Shown: positions 1-8,961 of the stretch, one piece after another | Layout of the letters: each line of letters begins with the position of its first letter | Position numbering within the stretch: the stretch's first letter is position 1 | DNA from: Actinomycetes bacterium | GTDB lineage: Bacteria; Actinomycetota; Acidimicrobiia; IMCC26256; PALSA-610 | Length of the DNA stretch: 64,000 nucleotides | Direction of reading: 5' to 3' | Assembly: GCA_025360585.1 (NCBI GenBank) | Contig: JANYBW010000035.1 | Coordinates: forward strand, 1 to 64,000 | The notes under the pieces: model-generated | Database searches by the model: none | The model's input: only the letters and a program-made list of their open reading frames with translations | Told to the model about the DNA's origin: nothing | Position numbers and translations under genes: made by a program

Positions 1-3000
1 ACGCCACCAACGGTCTTCGTCGCACGATTCCCATGCCCGTCATAGTTGAACGTCGTCGCACCCACAGGTGGCGACGCACACGCTGATCCGGCCGTTGTCG
101 CTTGCCAACAGAGCTGATTCGACGTGTTGAACGCCTGATAGTTCGCACCGTTTCGCGTCACGTTCAACGAACTGTCATACGTCATCACCGAAGCGCCAGC
201 CCCTGTGAGCTGGTTACGGTTGTCGTAGGTGTAGTTCTCTGCCCCGGCTGGGAGCAGGCTCGTTCCCGTTGTCGTCGTCGACGACAGCAGCCCACCGGGA
301 GTGCGCGTATAGACGAACTTGCCGTAGCTCGTCGCGCCGTTCAGGGTCTCCGTCTGCGTCAGCCGATTCGCGTCATCATATGACCGCGCGTCCGTCACAC
401 CATTCGAGTAGGCAACCGCCGTAATCGCGCTGTCATAGCTGTACGTATAGTTCACGCCCGAGCTTCCGGTGCAAAGGAAATTTGCACTCGGGTCAGTAAC
501 GCGCACGAGACGATTCACTTCGTCGAAGCAACGCACAGTCGCGTTCGATTCACCCGGGTACAGAATCTTCGTCTGGTTCCCAAGAAGATCGTAGTAATAC
601 GACACCACGCCACCCGCGCCACCTCGTTGCGATGTCAACACACGCCCGAGCGAATCGTACGTCCATGCCGACGTCCCGACGCCATTCGACTCAGTACGGG
701 TGAGTACACGGCCCGCGTTATCGTACGTAACAGCAGTGATATCGGTTGTTGCCGGGTCGCTGTAATCAACCGATGTCACTTGATTTGCGATGTCGTAACC
801 AAATGTTGTCGTACGAGCAGCAGGGTCCGTGACAACAGCAACACGCCCAGCACGGTCATACGACGTATTCGTTGCGTTCAACACCGGTGGATCAACCTGC
901 GTCGCAGCGCTCGGAAACGCCGCGTCGTTGAACTGCCATGTTGTTTGGTTGTTTGCACCGTCTTTGTAACTCGTGCGGTTGTTCAACTGGTCGTAACCAA
1001 ACAGTTCCGTCGTGCTGCCAACGCGAGCAACCTGGATCGATCGTCCACCATCGTCATACGCGGTGTTCGTCGTACGGCCGTCAGGATCCACACTCGTGAT
1101 GATCTGATTGTTGATGTTGTATTTCGCGGACGTCGTAGCGCCGCCCGTCTTGTATGCGAAGAAATCGTCGCCAGCTCCGGCTGTACCTGTCGCAGCAGCG
1201 AACAAGCCCGCGCCAGTTGCTGTCGATAATGCACTGTCAGTGACACTGAGAACTTGTGTCCCATTGAGCTTCACAACAATGGAAGATCCAGCGGTGACAA
1301 CCGTGACTTTCGTGCCAGCGGTGCAGCACGACGCGGCGGCAGTCTCCCCAACGAGTGTGTCGGCTCCGCCTGCTGTCACCTTGTAGAGCCGCCAGGTTCC
1401 CGTTGTGGGCCACGCACGTAACGACCAGAAATTATTGACGTCTTGTGCCCGGAAGGCCAACCCAAACCCGTTGATTGTCGCGGCGGGCGCCGAACGAAGC
1501 GTTAAGCCAAACGTGCCGTCTGCCGTCGTCGGGATCGTCGCGAGGTTCCGGACACCCGACGCCGTCGTGAGTTTCGCGCCACCCGCCGAGACCGAAAACG
1601 CAGCGGCAGCAGGTGCCACCACATACGGCGAACCTTCATCGTTCGATCCGAGTGTCGCGGCATCCGCACGAGTGAAGCTGTCTGTCTGCGATTGCGCGAC
1701 CTGATCGAACGACGCCACGGTGTTGCTCGCAGCGTCGTACATCGTCGCTGGCCGCTTCAACGCCACGTTCCCACCAGTCTTGTTACCTTCCGGGCTTACC
1801 GTCGACACGACACGACCCAGCCGGTCGTATCGATACGTCGTGCGAAGTTTCGCGCCGCTATACGGCGCCGCCGCGATCGCATTGCTATCGCTCTGGCTCA
1901 AATTGCCATCAGCGTCGAACTGCATAGTCGTCACGTGCCCCAATGCGTCGGTGATCGACGTGACATCACCAAGATGCGCCCCGTTGCCATGGGCGTACGT
2001 CGTAAGACGCGTCGCTCCGCCATAACACGGATTGCTGCCCTCGAGGCATGGCGTAGACGTCGACAACAGATTCCCGTTCGCGTCATAGGCATTCGTCGTT
2101 ACCGACGCCGCACCATCGATCAAGGTCAACGGCTCGTTCAAAACGTTATATGTAGCGCCAGAACCTCGCCCCAACGGATCCAAAGTCGCGAGCAGGTTGC
2201 CTTGCGTGTCGTATGTCATCGAAGTTGTATGGCCCAACGCATCCGTCACTCGAGAGGTGCCGAGGGTGATCGGGTCGTAGTCGAATGTTGACGTCGCTGC
2301 GAACCCGGTCCCGTAACCCTTCGTTTGTTGCACAAGCTGCTTCGTAGCGTTGTAATAATCGGCAATCTTGTTGCCTTTCGGGTCCGTGACAATCACAGCA
2401 CCCTGGCCAGCAAGTGTCGTGTAATCCCATATGGTTTGAAAGCCCATCTCATTCGTTTGGCTCGTCACCCGCCCCTGTGCGTCGTACACATTCGTGACGA
2501 CCTGCGCCGCTGTACCCCCGAAAAATCGAGGAGAACGCATAGTCAACATGCGGTGATTCGCGTCGTAGGTGAACTGCGCGTGACCATTACGCACATCGAT
2601 CACGTCGGTGAGATTGCCAGACGCGTCATAAGTATACGAGGCACTACGACCGGTAAAATCCTTCACTGAAGCAATTCGTGCTCCAGACCACGTATACGAA
2701 AGCGTTCTACCTGCGCTATCCGTTGCCGTTGCAAGCTTACCGGCAGTGTAGACAAACGTTGTCGATTCCCCGTTGAGATCGGCATGCGAAACCAAACGTC
2801 CCGTCGCGATATCGAAGATGAGTACATCGGTCTTATTGCGCACCAACTTCAACGTCCCATTCCCAAGATCCGTCAGCGTCGACGTCGTGTACGACTTCGT
2901 CGGCAACCACACACCAGGCGCCTGAGTGAACGAAACCTCCGCACCATTTTCTTGGCGAATAATCAACGGAGTGGCGCCCGGCGCGCTCGTGACTCGCGCA

Positions 3001-4062
3001 TCATCGTTCCCTGACCAACCAAAACCGAACGGTCCATCAACAAGCGCAGCACCCGGAGTCGAGTTAAATGTGCGGCTCACACGCAAACCAAGGCCACGTC
3101 CAGCAATCGCCAAATCAGTAAACGTATGAAAGAAGTTTCCCGTTTGAGTATCGACAGGTAACCCGTACGCGCGCATGCACTCACACACATGCCGGTCGGC
3201 TCGATTCGACCCGCCCAGAAGATCACGCGAACCGATCGGCGGCAACGGCAGAGGCGTACGACCAGACAACGTGTAATGATTTCGTATCTGCGACAGATTC
3301 AGTGCCACCGGGTACACCGCAATATCGTCGAGCGAACCCGAGTAGTAGGTCGCTCCCGGACCAGCGAGCGCGTTCCAATAGTTCTGCCAACACGTAAACG
3401 CACCACCACCGAACTGGGTCGGCCCCGCGGCGCTATAACTCGACAGTGCCGCGTCCACATACAACAACTGATAACTGCCGACTGCGCTCAACACAATGTG
3501 ATGCCATTGCCCATCAGTAATCGTCTGAGAGCTCGTCACGTTCGCCCACTGCGCCGGGCTTGACTGCACAGCGAAACCCGCCACAACCTTCCCACCAACA
3601 ATATCGAGCTGCATGGCCTGAAACGCCGCAGCCGTCAAGATTCGCGAATCCGACTGCGACGTCTTGAGCCAAATCTCCAACGAATGCGGGGCGACAGTCG
3701 CCGGCCCAACCGCGCTCGCAGTGGAACATTGATACCCCATATTTGAGGTATTGACAGTCCCATCAACACTCAGCGCAAGATCCGGATCACCGTTAATAGC
3801 CCCAGCAACCTGCACATGGCCACCGTCGAACAGGCTCATCCCCCCGGCCGGATTCGAACCAGCATTCGGAAACGTCGAGCTACCAGGATTCGTCAACCGC
3901 ACATAATCCGTAGCCCCGTCAGCGAGCACAGCCGACGAATACGACGACACCGCAAAAGCAGGCGTTGCACTCCCTATCAGACTCAAACCCGAGATGGAAC
4001 CCGCGACCAAAGACACCGCAATGGCACTACTCAGCGAACGACGAACGGCGAACGGCGAACAT
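1..4062 (-). CDS. Secreted RHS/YD-repeat protein (5' part, runs off left edge)
   Basis: One reading frame stays open from about 4064 to base 1 without a stop, at least 1350 codons. Read from the start it shows a signal-peptide-like segment ending in TPAFA, a LamG/concanavalin-like domain (about 3800-3290, with DGQWHHIVL and GSLDDIAVY), a DUF6531-type region beginning GLPVDTQTGNFFHTF, and then many YD repeats such as YDASGN, YDRLGR and FNYDGHGNR down to the window edge. A second beta-sandwich-like insert, beginning DSFTRADAA, interrupts the repeats at about 1690-1140. Such proteins form large surface or secreted shells that often carry a C-terminal toxin; that end lies outside the window. The only good start (ATG 4062, with GGGGG just upstream) is out of frame with the signal peptide because of a 7-bp tandem repeat, and the main frame has no ATG near its beginning. 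Identity is clear; the exact start is not. Confidence 0.9.
4035..4060. repeat. 7-bp tandem repeat across the first codons of the RHS gene
   Basis: The plus strand reads CGAACGA, CGAACGG, CGAACGG, CGAAC, i.e. 3.7 copies of a 7-bp unit with one mismatch. It lies immediately after the minus-strand ATG at 4062-4060. Removing one unit joins this ATG in frame to a textbook signal peptide (MFAVRRSLSSAIAVSLVAG...). With the present copy number the ATG frame stops after 11 codons. Gain or loss of a unit would switch the frame. Confidence 0.85.
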
Positions 4063-4294
4063 AATTACCCCCAAAATATGAAACGAACTCGGCCCGGTGA
4101 ACCTAACGCGACCGGAGATCATTGTTGTGGATGCCACGCAACGTCGGCCACACGCACGCCATAGCGCCGACCTCATCCCCGACCCACCTGCCTTTCACCA
4201 GGTCACGCCATCGCCCAAGAAATCAGATCAACCCTGCGCTGTCGTTTTCGACGATCGCGCGCCGTCACATTCGATGATCGTTCACGCCAACCCG

Positions 4295-4507
4295 CTATTG
4301 ATCGTTTGGATCGGCTGGCACGGTGATCGTCGCGATCCTGACCTCGAAATGAGGTTGATGCGACAGCTCAGAGATCGGCGTACTCAGTGCTCGCCATGGC
4401 GAGTCGCTCAATTCGGCAAGGAACGTGCGCGCTACGGAACGGGCAACGCGACTCGAGTTTTCGCGTTCGATCCAAGCGTGGTATTCGCCTATCTCGCGTA
4501 GTGGCAC
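4295..4507 (-). CDS. Small protein, possible toxin partner of a two-gene module
   Basis: A 70-residue frame starts with GTG at 4507, overlapping the stop of the gene before it by one base (TAGTG), which suggests translational coupling. The protein begins MPLREIGEYHAWIE and has a basic, helical first half and a beta-like end (FEVRIATITV). I do not recognise the family. The arrangement of a small upstream gene coupled to a second small gene resembles toxin-antitoxin modules, but no catalytic motif is visible and the C-terminus may be shortened. Function is inferred from layout only. Confidence 0.4.
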   Translation of the reverse strand: MPLREIGEYHAWIERENSSRVARSVARTFLAELSDSPWRALSTPISELSHQPHFEVRIATITVPADPNDQ

Positions 4508-4716
4508 TACTCAGCGTCTGTCTCAGTTAACGCGAGGAACTCATCGTGGGTCAACGTCGTGCGTGATGTCGATGCATTCACGCGGAGGATCGACTGTTCA
4601 AGGTAGGCACGGAGTTGAGGGTCTGTGAGCATCTTCTGCCCATGGCTCCACGAGCGGTCAAAGCCCGCCTGACGGGCTAACGCATGCTCGCTGAGATCCT
4701 CTTGCCTCACTGCCAT
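4507..4716 (-). CDS. Small acidic protein, possible antitoxin-like partner
   Basis: The 69-residue frame starts at ATG 4716, preceded by AGGAG at a good distance; a further in-frame ATG at 4743 lacks such a site. The sequence MAVRQEDLSEHALARQAG followed by DPQLRAYLEQSI and LTHDEFLALTE looks helical and acidic, as many antitoxins are, but no named DNA-binding fold can be assigned by eye. It is directly followed by the 4507 gene with a one-base overlap. What is seen is a coupled pair of small genes; the antitoxin role is inference. Confidence 0.5.
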   Translation of the reverse strand: MAVRQEDLSEHALARQAGFDRSWSHGQKMLTDPQLRAYLEQSILRVNASTSRTTLTHDEFLALTETDAE

Positions 4717-4932
4717 CGAAACATTCTCCTGGTCGCTGCGCATGCAAGGTTACCAACTGACGACAAGCGGTGGCGCCGCAACTGCCCGACTCAGAAAGAC
4801 CTGAACTGCAGCCGACCGAAGCCAAGGAACGCGTCTGGCGGGTTTGAAAGCGCCTGCTGGCTTTCCGCTTCTTTGGCGGTGACCTCGTCCCTGTGTTTAA
4901 TCCGGCCCGGATTGCCATGCGATACTTGCGTT

Positions 4933-5679
4933 GTGCTGCTCGGCTTAATTTCTGATATTCACGGCAACTCGATCGCGCTGGATGCAGTGCTTACGGATGG
5001 CGAGGCCTGCGGAGTTGATCGGTGGTGGGCGCTCGGAGACCTCGTGGCTTTAGGGCATGATCCGATCGGGGTTCTCGAGCGCCTCGAACACATAAATGCT
5101 CGTTGCCTTGCTGGAAACACGGAGCGGTACGTAACGCGCGGCGACCTCCCGTACCCGTCGCGCAACGACGTCCTCGCCGACCCATCACTGCTCACAAACT
5201 TCCACGAGTGCGTGGCTTCGTTTTCGTGGAGCCGAGGTGTCGTGACCGGCGCAGGTTGGCTCGATTGGTTGCTCGCACTGCCGCTGGAGCTCACCGAGAC
5301 GTTGGCGTGCGGCGCGGTTCTCCTCGGCGTACATGCTTCTCCAGGCAACGACGACGGAATCGGCCTCTGCGAGGAACTCACCGATTCAGAACTTGCGAAG
5401 GTGCTCGACGCGGTAGAGGCCGACGTCGTGTTCGCTGGTCACACCCATACGGTCATGGACCGCGAGGTCAACGGAAAACGCGCGGTCAATCTTGGAAGCA
5501 TCAGCAACCCGAAGCGATCGGACCGGATGGCGAGCTACGTTCTTGTCGAATCCACCGACACCGATTACACAATCGAACATCGCTTCGTTGCTTACGACCA
5601 CGATGCGGTTATCGCCGCGCTCGACCGCTGCAGGCACCCTGCGGCCGAATACATCAAGAAGTGGCAGCTGCCTCGATGA
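4933..5679 (+). CDS. Calcineurin-like metallophosphoesterase
   Basis: The 248-residue protein begins at GTG 4933, directly before the first metal motif. Metallophosphoesterase motifs appear in order: SDIHGN, ALGDLVALG, GNTE, GVHASP and FAGHTHTVM. The closing NLGSISNPK segment resembles the YfcE/predicted-phosphodiesterase branch, in which two metal ions hydrolyse phosphomono- or diesters. The substrate cannot be read from sequence. Frame upstream of 4933 continues but lacks family similarity, so the GTG is preferred although no clear ribosome-binding site precedes it. The gene is followed after 37 bases by a phosphotransferase-fold gene on the same strand, so the two are probably co-transcribed. 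Confidence 0.85.
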   Translation: MLLGLISDIHGNSIALDAVLTDGEACGVDRWWALGDLVALGHDPIGVLERLEHINARCLAGNTERYVTRGDLPYPSRNDVLADPSLLTNFHECVASFSWSRGVVTGAGWLDWLLALPLELTETLACGAVLLGVHASPGNDDGIGLCEELTDSELAKVLDAVEADVVFAGHTHTVMDREVNGKRAVNLGSISNPKRSDRMASYVLVESTDTDYTIEHRFVAYDHDAVIAALDRCRHPAAEYIKKWQLPR

Positions 5680-5716
5680 GGGACTGCATGATCTCCACTA
5701 CCGAAGTGGCGACCAC

Positions 5717-6574
5717 ATGAAGGCACCCGAGGTTGCACGCGCCTCAGCCGCGGCGATGCGGATCGCCGCTGCGCAAGGCTTGACCGTCGATGATGTGACC
5801 GTGCTGCACAACTCGAACCGAATCGCGGTGCGGTTGTTGCCATGTGATCTACTTGCTCGAGTCGCGCCGATATCGCTGAAGGCAACTGCACAGTTCGAAG
5901 TTGAGCTCGCGCAGCGGCATGCTGCAGCCGCGGACCCCGTCGCAGGTCTTGATCCCCGAGTGAAGCCGCACGCGTTCGAACACGACGGCTTCGTGATCAC
6001 ACTCTGGCGTTACCACGAACCCGTCACTCCAGAAATCTCGCCCACCAACTACGCTCATGCACTCGAGCGGCTGCATCACAGCATGAGGAACCTCGATTTC
6101 AACGCGCCTCATTTCACCGATCGTGTTGCAGAGGCACAACGAATCGTCAAGAACCGCGAGCTCACATCTACGCGCGCCGAAGCGGACCGCGAACTGCTCA
6201 GCTATACGTTGCGGACGCAGCGACAAGCGATCGCTGATCGTTGCCCGGCGGAGCAATTGCTGCACGGCGAACCCCACCCTGGCAACGTGCTCAATACCTC
6301 ACAAGGGCCACTGTTTATCGATCTCGAAACGTGTTGCGTGGGGCCAATCGAGTTCGACCTTGCCCACGTACCCGAAGCGGTCAGCATGCGCTACGACGGC
6401 GCCGATCAAGCGTTGCTCCACGACTGCCAGATCCTCGTGCTGGCCATGGTCGCCGCGTGGCGTTGGCATCCAGCCGACGAATTCCCAGATGGCCACCGAG
6501 CCGAGCGAGCGCTCCTGAAAGCCCTGCGCGACGGCGCGCCCTACCCCACCCTCGACAACATCATGAGCGAATAA
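5717..6574 (+). CDS. Aminoglycoside phosphotransferase (APH)-fold protein
   Basis: The 285-residue protein shows the APH/choline-kinase catalytic loop HGEPHPGN (usual form HGDxHxGN) and the metal-binding segment LFIDLETCCVGPIEFDLA. The first catalytic-loop Asp position holds Glu, a change found in several APH-like relatives of unknown substrate. An N-terminal segment NSNRIAVRLLP would be the nucleotide-binding lobe. Start ATG 5717 was chosen because similarity begins just after it. It follows the metallophosphoesterase at 37 bases. These enzymes phosphorylate small alcohols or antibiotics; without closer matches I would not call it a resistance gene. Confidence 0.85.
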   Translation: MKAPEVARASAAAMRIAAAQGLTVDDVTVLHNSNRIAVRLLPCDLLARVAPISLKATAQFEVELAQRHAAAADPVAGLDPRVKPHAFEHDGFVITLWRYHEPVTPEISPTNYAHALERLHHSMRNLDFNAPHFTDRVAEAQRIVKNRELTSTRAEADRELLSYTLRTQRQAIADRCPAEQLLHGEPHPGNVLNTSQGPLFIDLETCCVGPIEFDLAHVPEAVSMRYDGADQALLHDCQILVLAMVAAWRWHPADEFPDGHRAERALLKALRDGAPYPTLDNIMSE

Positions 6575-6629
6575 ACGGGGAGCTCTCGCCCGCGCGTTGT
6601 GATCGCGGCCGGCTCCACAGGATCGGGTG

Positions 6630-7094
6630 TCAGTATTCGCTTTTGATCACGAAGTACGAGCCGCGGATGATGCCCGCGAGTTTCGACTTTTGCCGCGCGA
6701 ACTTAAACCGCTCCGCAAGTTCGGTTGGGATCTCCATTCCTTCAGACAGCTTGAAGCCAACTGCTCGCTTCCCGCCGTCTTCAATCCCGTACATCACGTT
6801 GATCGACAAGCCGCTTTCGTAAAAAACATACGCCATGCGGAAGCCTTCGACCTCAAACATGTTGGCTTCAAGCGGCAGCGATTCAACAACAATGTCGCGT
6901 TCGTCTTTGAGAATTTTATGCACCCAAGCGACGGCCTTCTTTGCCTTCGTCGCCGGCTCGACCGTGAACCTGTGGTCGTACTTGTTCTTGAAGTAGCGAG
7001 CCTCGTTCGCCCGAAGGCCAGCCAGCGCATCAGCGACCGGCGACGATTCGAGACCGATGGTCGAAACAGTTGTGAAATCAACGACGTACGACAT
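6630..7094 (-). CDS. Conserved-looking hypothetical protein
   Basis: The 154-residue protein starts at ATG 7094, behind an AGGTAGG sequence that favours this start over a TTG at 7109. It is soluble in appearance, mixed alpha/beta, with no signal peptide or membrane segment. It contains KKAVAWVHKILKDE and an aromatic stretch MAYVFYESGLSINVMYGIE. I do not recognise a family. It stands alone between the phosphotransferase gene and the membrane glycosyltransferase-like gene, in the opposite direction to the former. Regular codon use and a good ribosome-binding site argue that it is real. Confidence 0.7.
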   Translation of the reverse strand: MSYVVDFTTVSTIGLESSPVADALAGLRANEARYFKNKYDHRFTVEPATKAKKAVAWVHKILKDERDIVVESLPLEANMFEVEGFRMAYVFYESGLSINVMYGIEDGGKRAVGFKLSEGMEIPTELAERFKFARQKSKLAGIIRGSYFVIKSEY

Positions 7095-7200
7095 AACACC
7101 TACCTGCAACTTGAGTTCAGAAATGACGAGGACCTAAAGCTAATGCTCGGTCTCGTTGACCTAAGACCGGACCCCTCGTAGAGCTCGCGCGCACCGACTC

Positions 7201-8838
7201 TCAACAGGGGAGATGCATCGGCCGCGTTGCGTTTGGCTTTTTTGCGACGCGATAGAGCGCTCCGAAATCGCTACGCGCGACTTCGGTTGCGGTCGTCCGA
7301 CGCGCCAGCACATCAGGCGCGACCGTATTGCCGTACAACAATGACCCATTAGAAAACCAGATGTATCCGCCGTAATAGTTGAGCAGATCTGCGTTTTCGG
7401 AGACATCGCGTTCGAAACATCGGTTGGGCTGCGCAATCACTTCGATGGTTCGCTTCGCAGTCATGATCGCCGGGCGTTGGAGTTCTGAGGTGATCACGTC
7501 GGCGGCGGAACTGACGATGAGCGTGCCAACTGGCGCTCGACGCAATTCTTCGAGTTCCGGAAACGCGCGACCTGTGTGCGTGCGTGCATAGATCCGCACA
7601 ATGGCGCGCTGATCATCCCATCTCGGCACCACAAAAACCAGGGCTCCGACGCAAACGACAATCGCCGCACTACGCCCCCGCAGGCCGTCGGTTCCGTGCA
7701 CTGCAGCCGCTACAAACACCATCAACGCGAACGGCATAATCGGCGCAAGGATGCGATCATCCAACGGTATACCCGCATCGATAAACGTGCGAGAAAACAC
7801 CACCACCGCCAAATAGCTCACACTGACGCACGCCAACAAAAGCACAGGGCGGCTTGTTTGGCGAGACAGTCGCATCAATCGAAACAACCCGAGGCAAAGA
7901 ACAACCCCGATAACGGAAACAAGCATCACTCGCAGCGCGGTGCTGGCATGCGGGCTCACAAACCACGCCAGTACGACCCCGCCGATCTCGCGTTCCGCAC
8001 CATGAGGTGGGTGGTACACGAATTGCCGAAGACCGCTTCCAACCCCACTGGTATCAAGCGCTTTGCCGTAGAACAAGAACATCGCCCACGGGATCATCGC
8101 AACTCCGGCACACGCTCCGCTCACAACGAACCGACGTTTCATTGTCGCCGTGTCCGCAGTGCGAAATGCCACTACCGCAACGAGCGGTACGAGACATATC
8201 CCGGCGTAACGCGTCGGCAATGCGAACGCGCAGCTCGCGGTCAGTGCGACCAGTTGACGCGTTGAGGGATGCGAAAGCTGGCGCAGAGCCAACAGCACCG
8301 CGGACAACATCAACGCGAAAAACAGCGCCTCAGTTCCGAAGGTGGCGTGCCACATGAGAAACCCGATGGTCTTTCCGGCAACCGCAATCAAAGCAACGGG
8401 AACCAAAAGCGACGCCCACGCCCTACGAATCGGGAGCAACCGCACCGCGATCCGAGCGCAAAGCGTGAGGTTCAGCACCGTCAGAACAACTCCAAGGACC
8501 CTTGCGCCCGCGCCGAGCGCAAATCCCGGCGGCGTGAACAAGGTGATTGCGAGCGGGTATCCGGGCGGATGTTGGGTCGACGGCACGGCCCCATGAAATG
8601 ACCACGCCTGAAACGGACTGAATCGATCGGTGGCGAGGTCGTACGGCAATGTCAGGCCTCGCCCGTGACGCAAATTTGAAGCTATCCCAAAGTACGCGCC
8701 GGAATCCCCTCCGAAACCCAATCCGTGCCGACTCGCATACAACACGATGACGGCACCGGCAGCCGCGATCACAAGAGTTCCCATCCACAATGCAACCGAT
8801 TGCTTGCGTTGTTCCTTGCGCAGATCAGCGATTCGCAC
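7201..8838 (-). CDS. Polytopic membrane glycosyltransferase-like protein (GT39/ArnT-like)
   Basis: The 545-residue protein (GTG start at 8838) has one N-terminal transmembrane helix followed by GGDSGAYFGIASNLRHGRG (Asp45), then QHPPGYPL and about ten further hydrophobic helices, then a soluble C-terminal part. An acidic residue in the first outside loop, followed by a PGYPL-type motif, is typical of membrane glycosyltransferases that use polyprenyl-phosphate sugars (GT39, ArnT, PMT-like). Acceptor and sugar are unknown. A similar protein is encoded at 37170-38690 inside the polysaccharide locus. It diverges from the ABC exporter at 8962, with 123 bases between. Confidence 0.72.
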   Translation of the reverse strand: MRIADLRKEQRKQSVALWMGTLVIAAAGAVIVLYASRHGLGFGGDSGAYFGIASNLRHGRGLTLPYDLATDRFSPFQAWSFHGAVPSTQHPPGYPLAITLFTPPGFALGAGARVLGVVLTVLNLTLCARIAVRLLPIRRAWASLLVPVALIAVAGKTIGFLMWHATFGTEALFFALMLSAVLLALRQLSHPSTRQLVALTASCAFALPTRYAGICLVPLVAVVAFRTADTATMKRRFVVSGACAGVAMIPWAMFLFYGKALDTSGVGSGLRQFVYHPPHGAEREIGGVVLAWFVSPHASTALRVMLVSVIGVVLCLGLFRLMRLSRQTSRPVLLLACVSVSYLAVVVFSRTFIDAGIPLDDRILAPIMPFALMVFVAAAVHGTDGLRGRSAAIVVCVGALVFVVPRWDDQRAIVRIYARTHTGRAFPELEELRRAPVGTLIVSSAADVITSELQRPAIMTAKRTIEVIAQPNRCFERDVSENADLLNYYGGYIWFSNGSLLYGNTVAPDVLARRTTATEVARSDFGALYRVAKKPNATRPMHLPC

Positions 8839-8961
8839 TCGGAAACTTTAGGTCACAGCACCTTCACAGACTTTGATCATCTCTGCGCGGAACAACGCCA
8901 TCGTTCTCAGTTCCCGCGGTGTGTTCTCGGGTACAGGGGTAACTGACCTACCGTCGTTTCG

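Noticed and set aside
102-3563. Several plus-strand open frames of 60-200 codons opposite the RHS gene
   Set aside because: Their products are Arg/Ser/His-rich and low in structure, and the minus-strand frame gives clean YD repeats throughout; they are mirror frames.
4097-4501. A plus-strand frame of 134 codons opposite the small gene pair
   Set aside because: No family similarity, no ribosome-binding site, and a composition typical of an antisense frame.
5492-5716. Upstream extension of the APH-fold gene
   Set aside because: The extension lies over the metallophosphoesterase gene and has no similarity; ATG 5717 is where the fold begins.
7576-8265. Plus-strand frame of 229 codons inside the membrane glycosyltransferase-like gene
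   Set aside because: His/Arg/Gln-rich product without domains, antisense to a convincing polytopic membrane protein.
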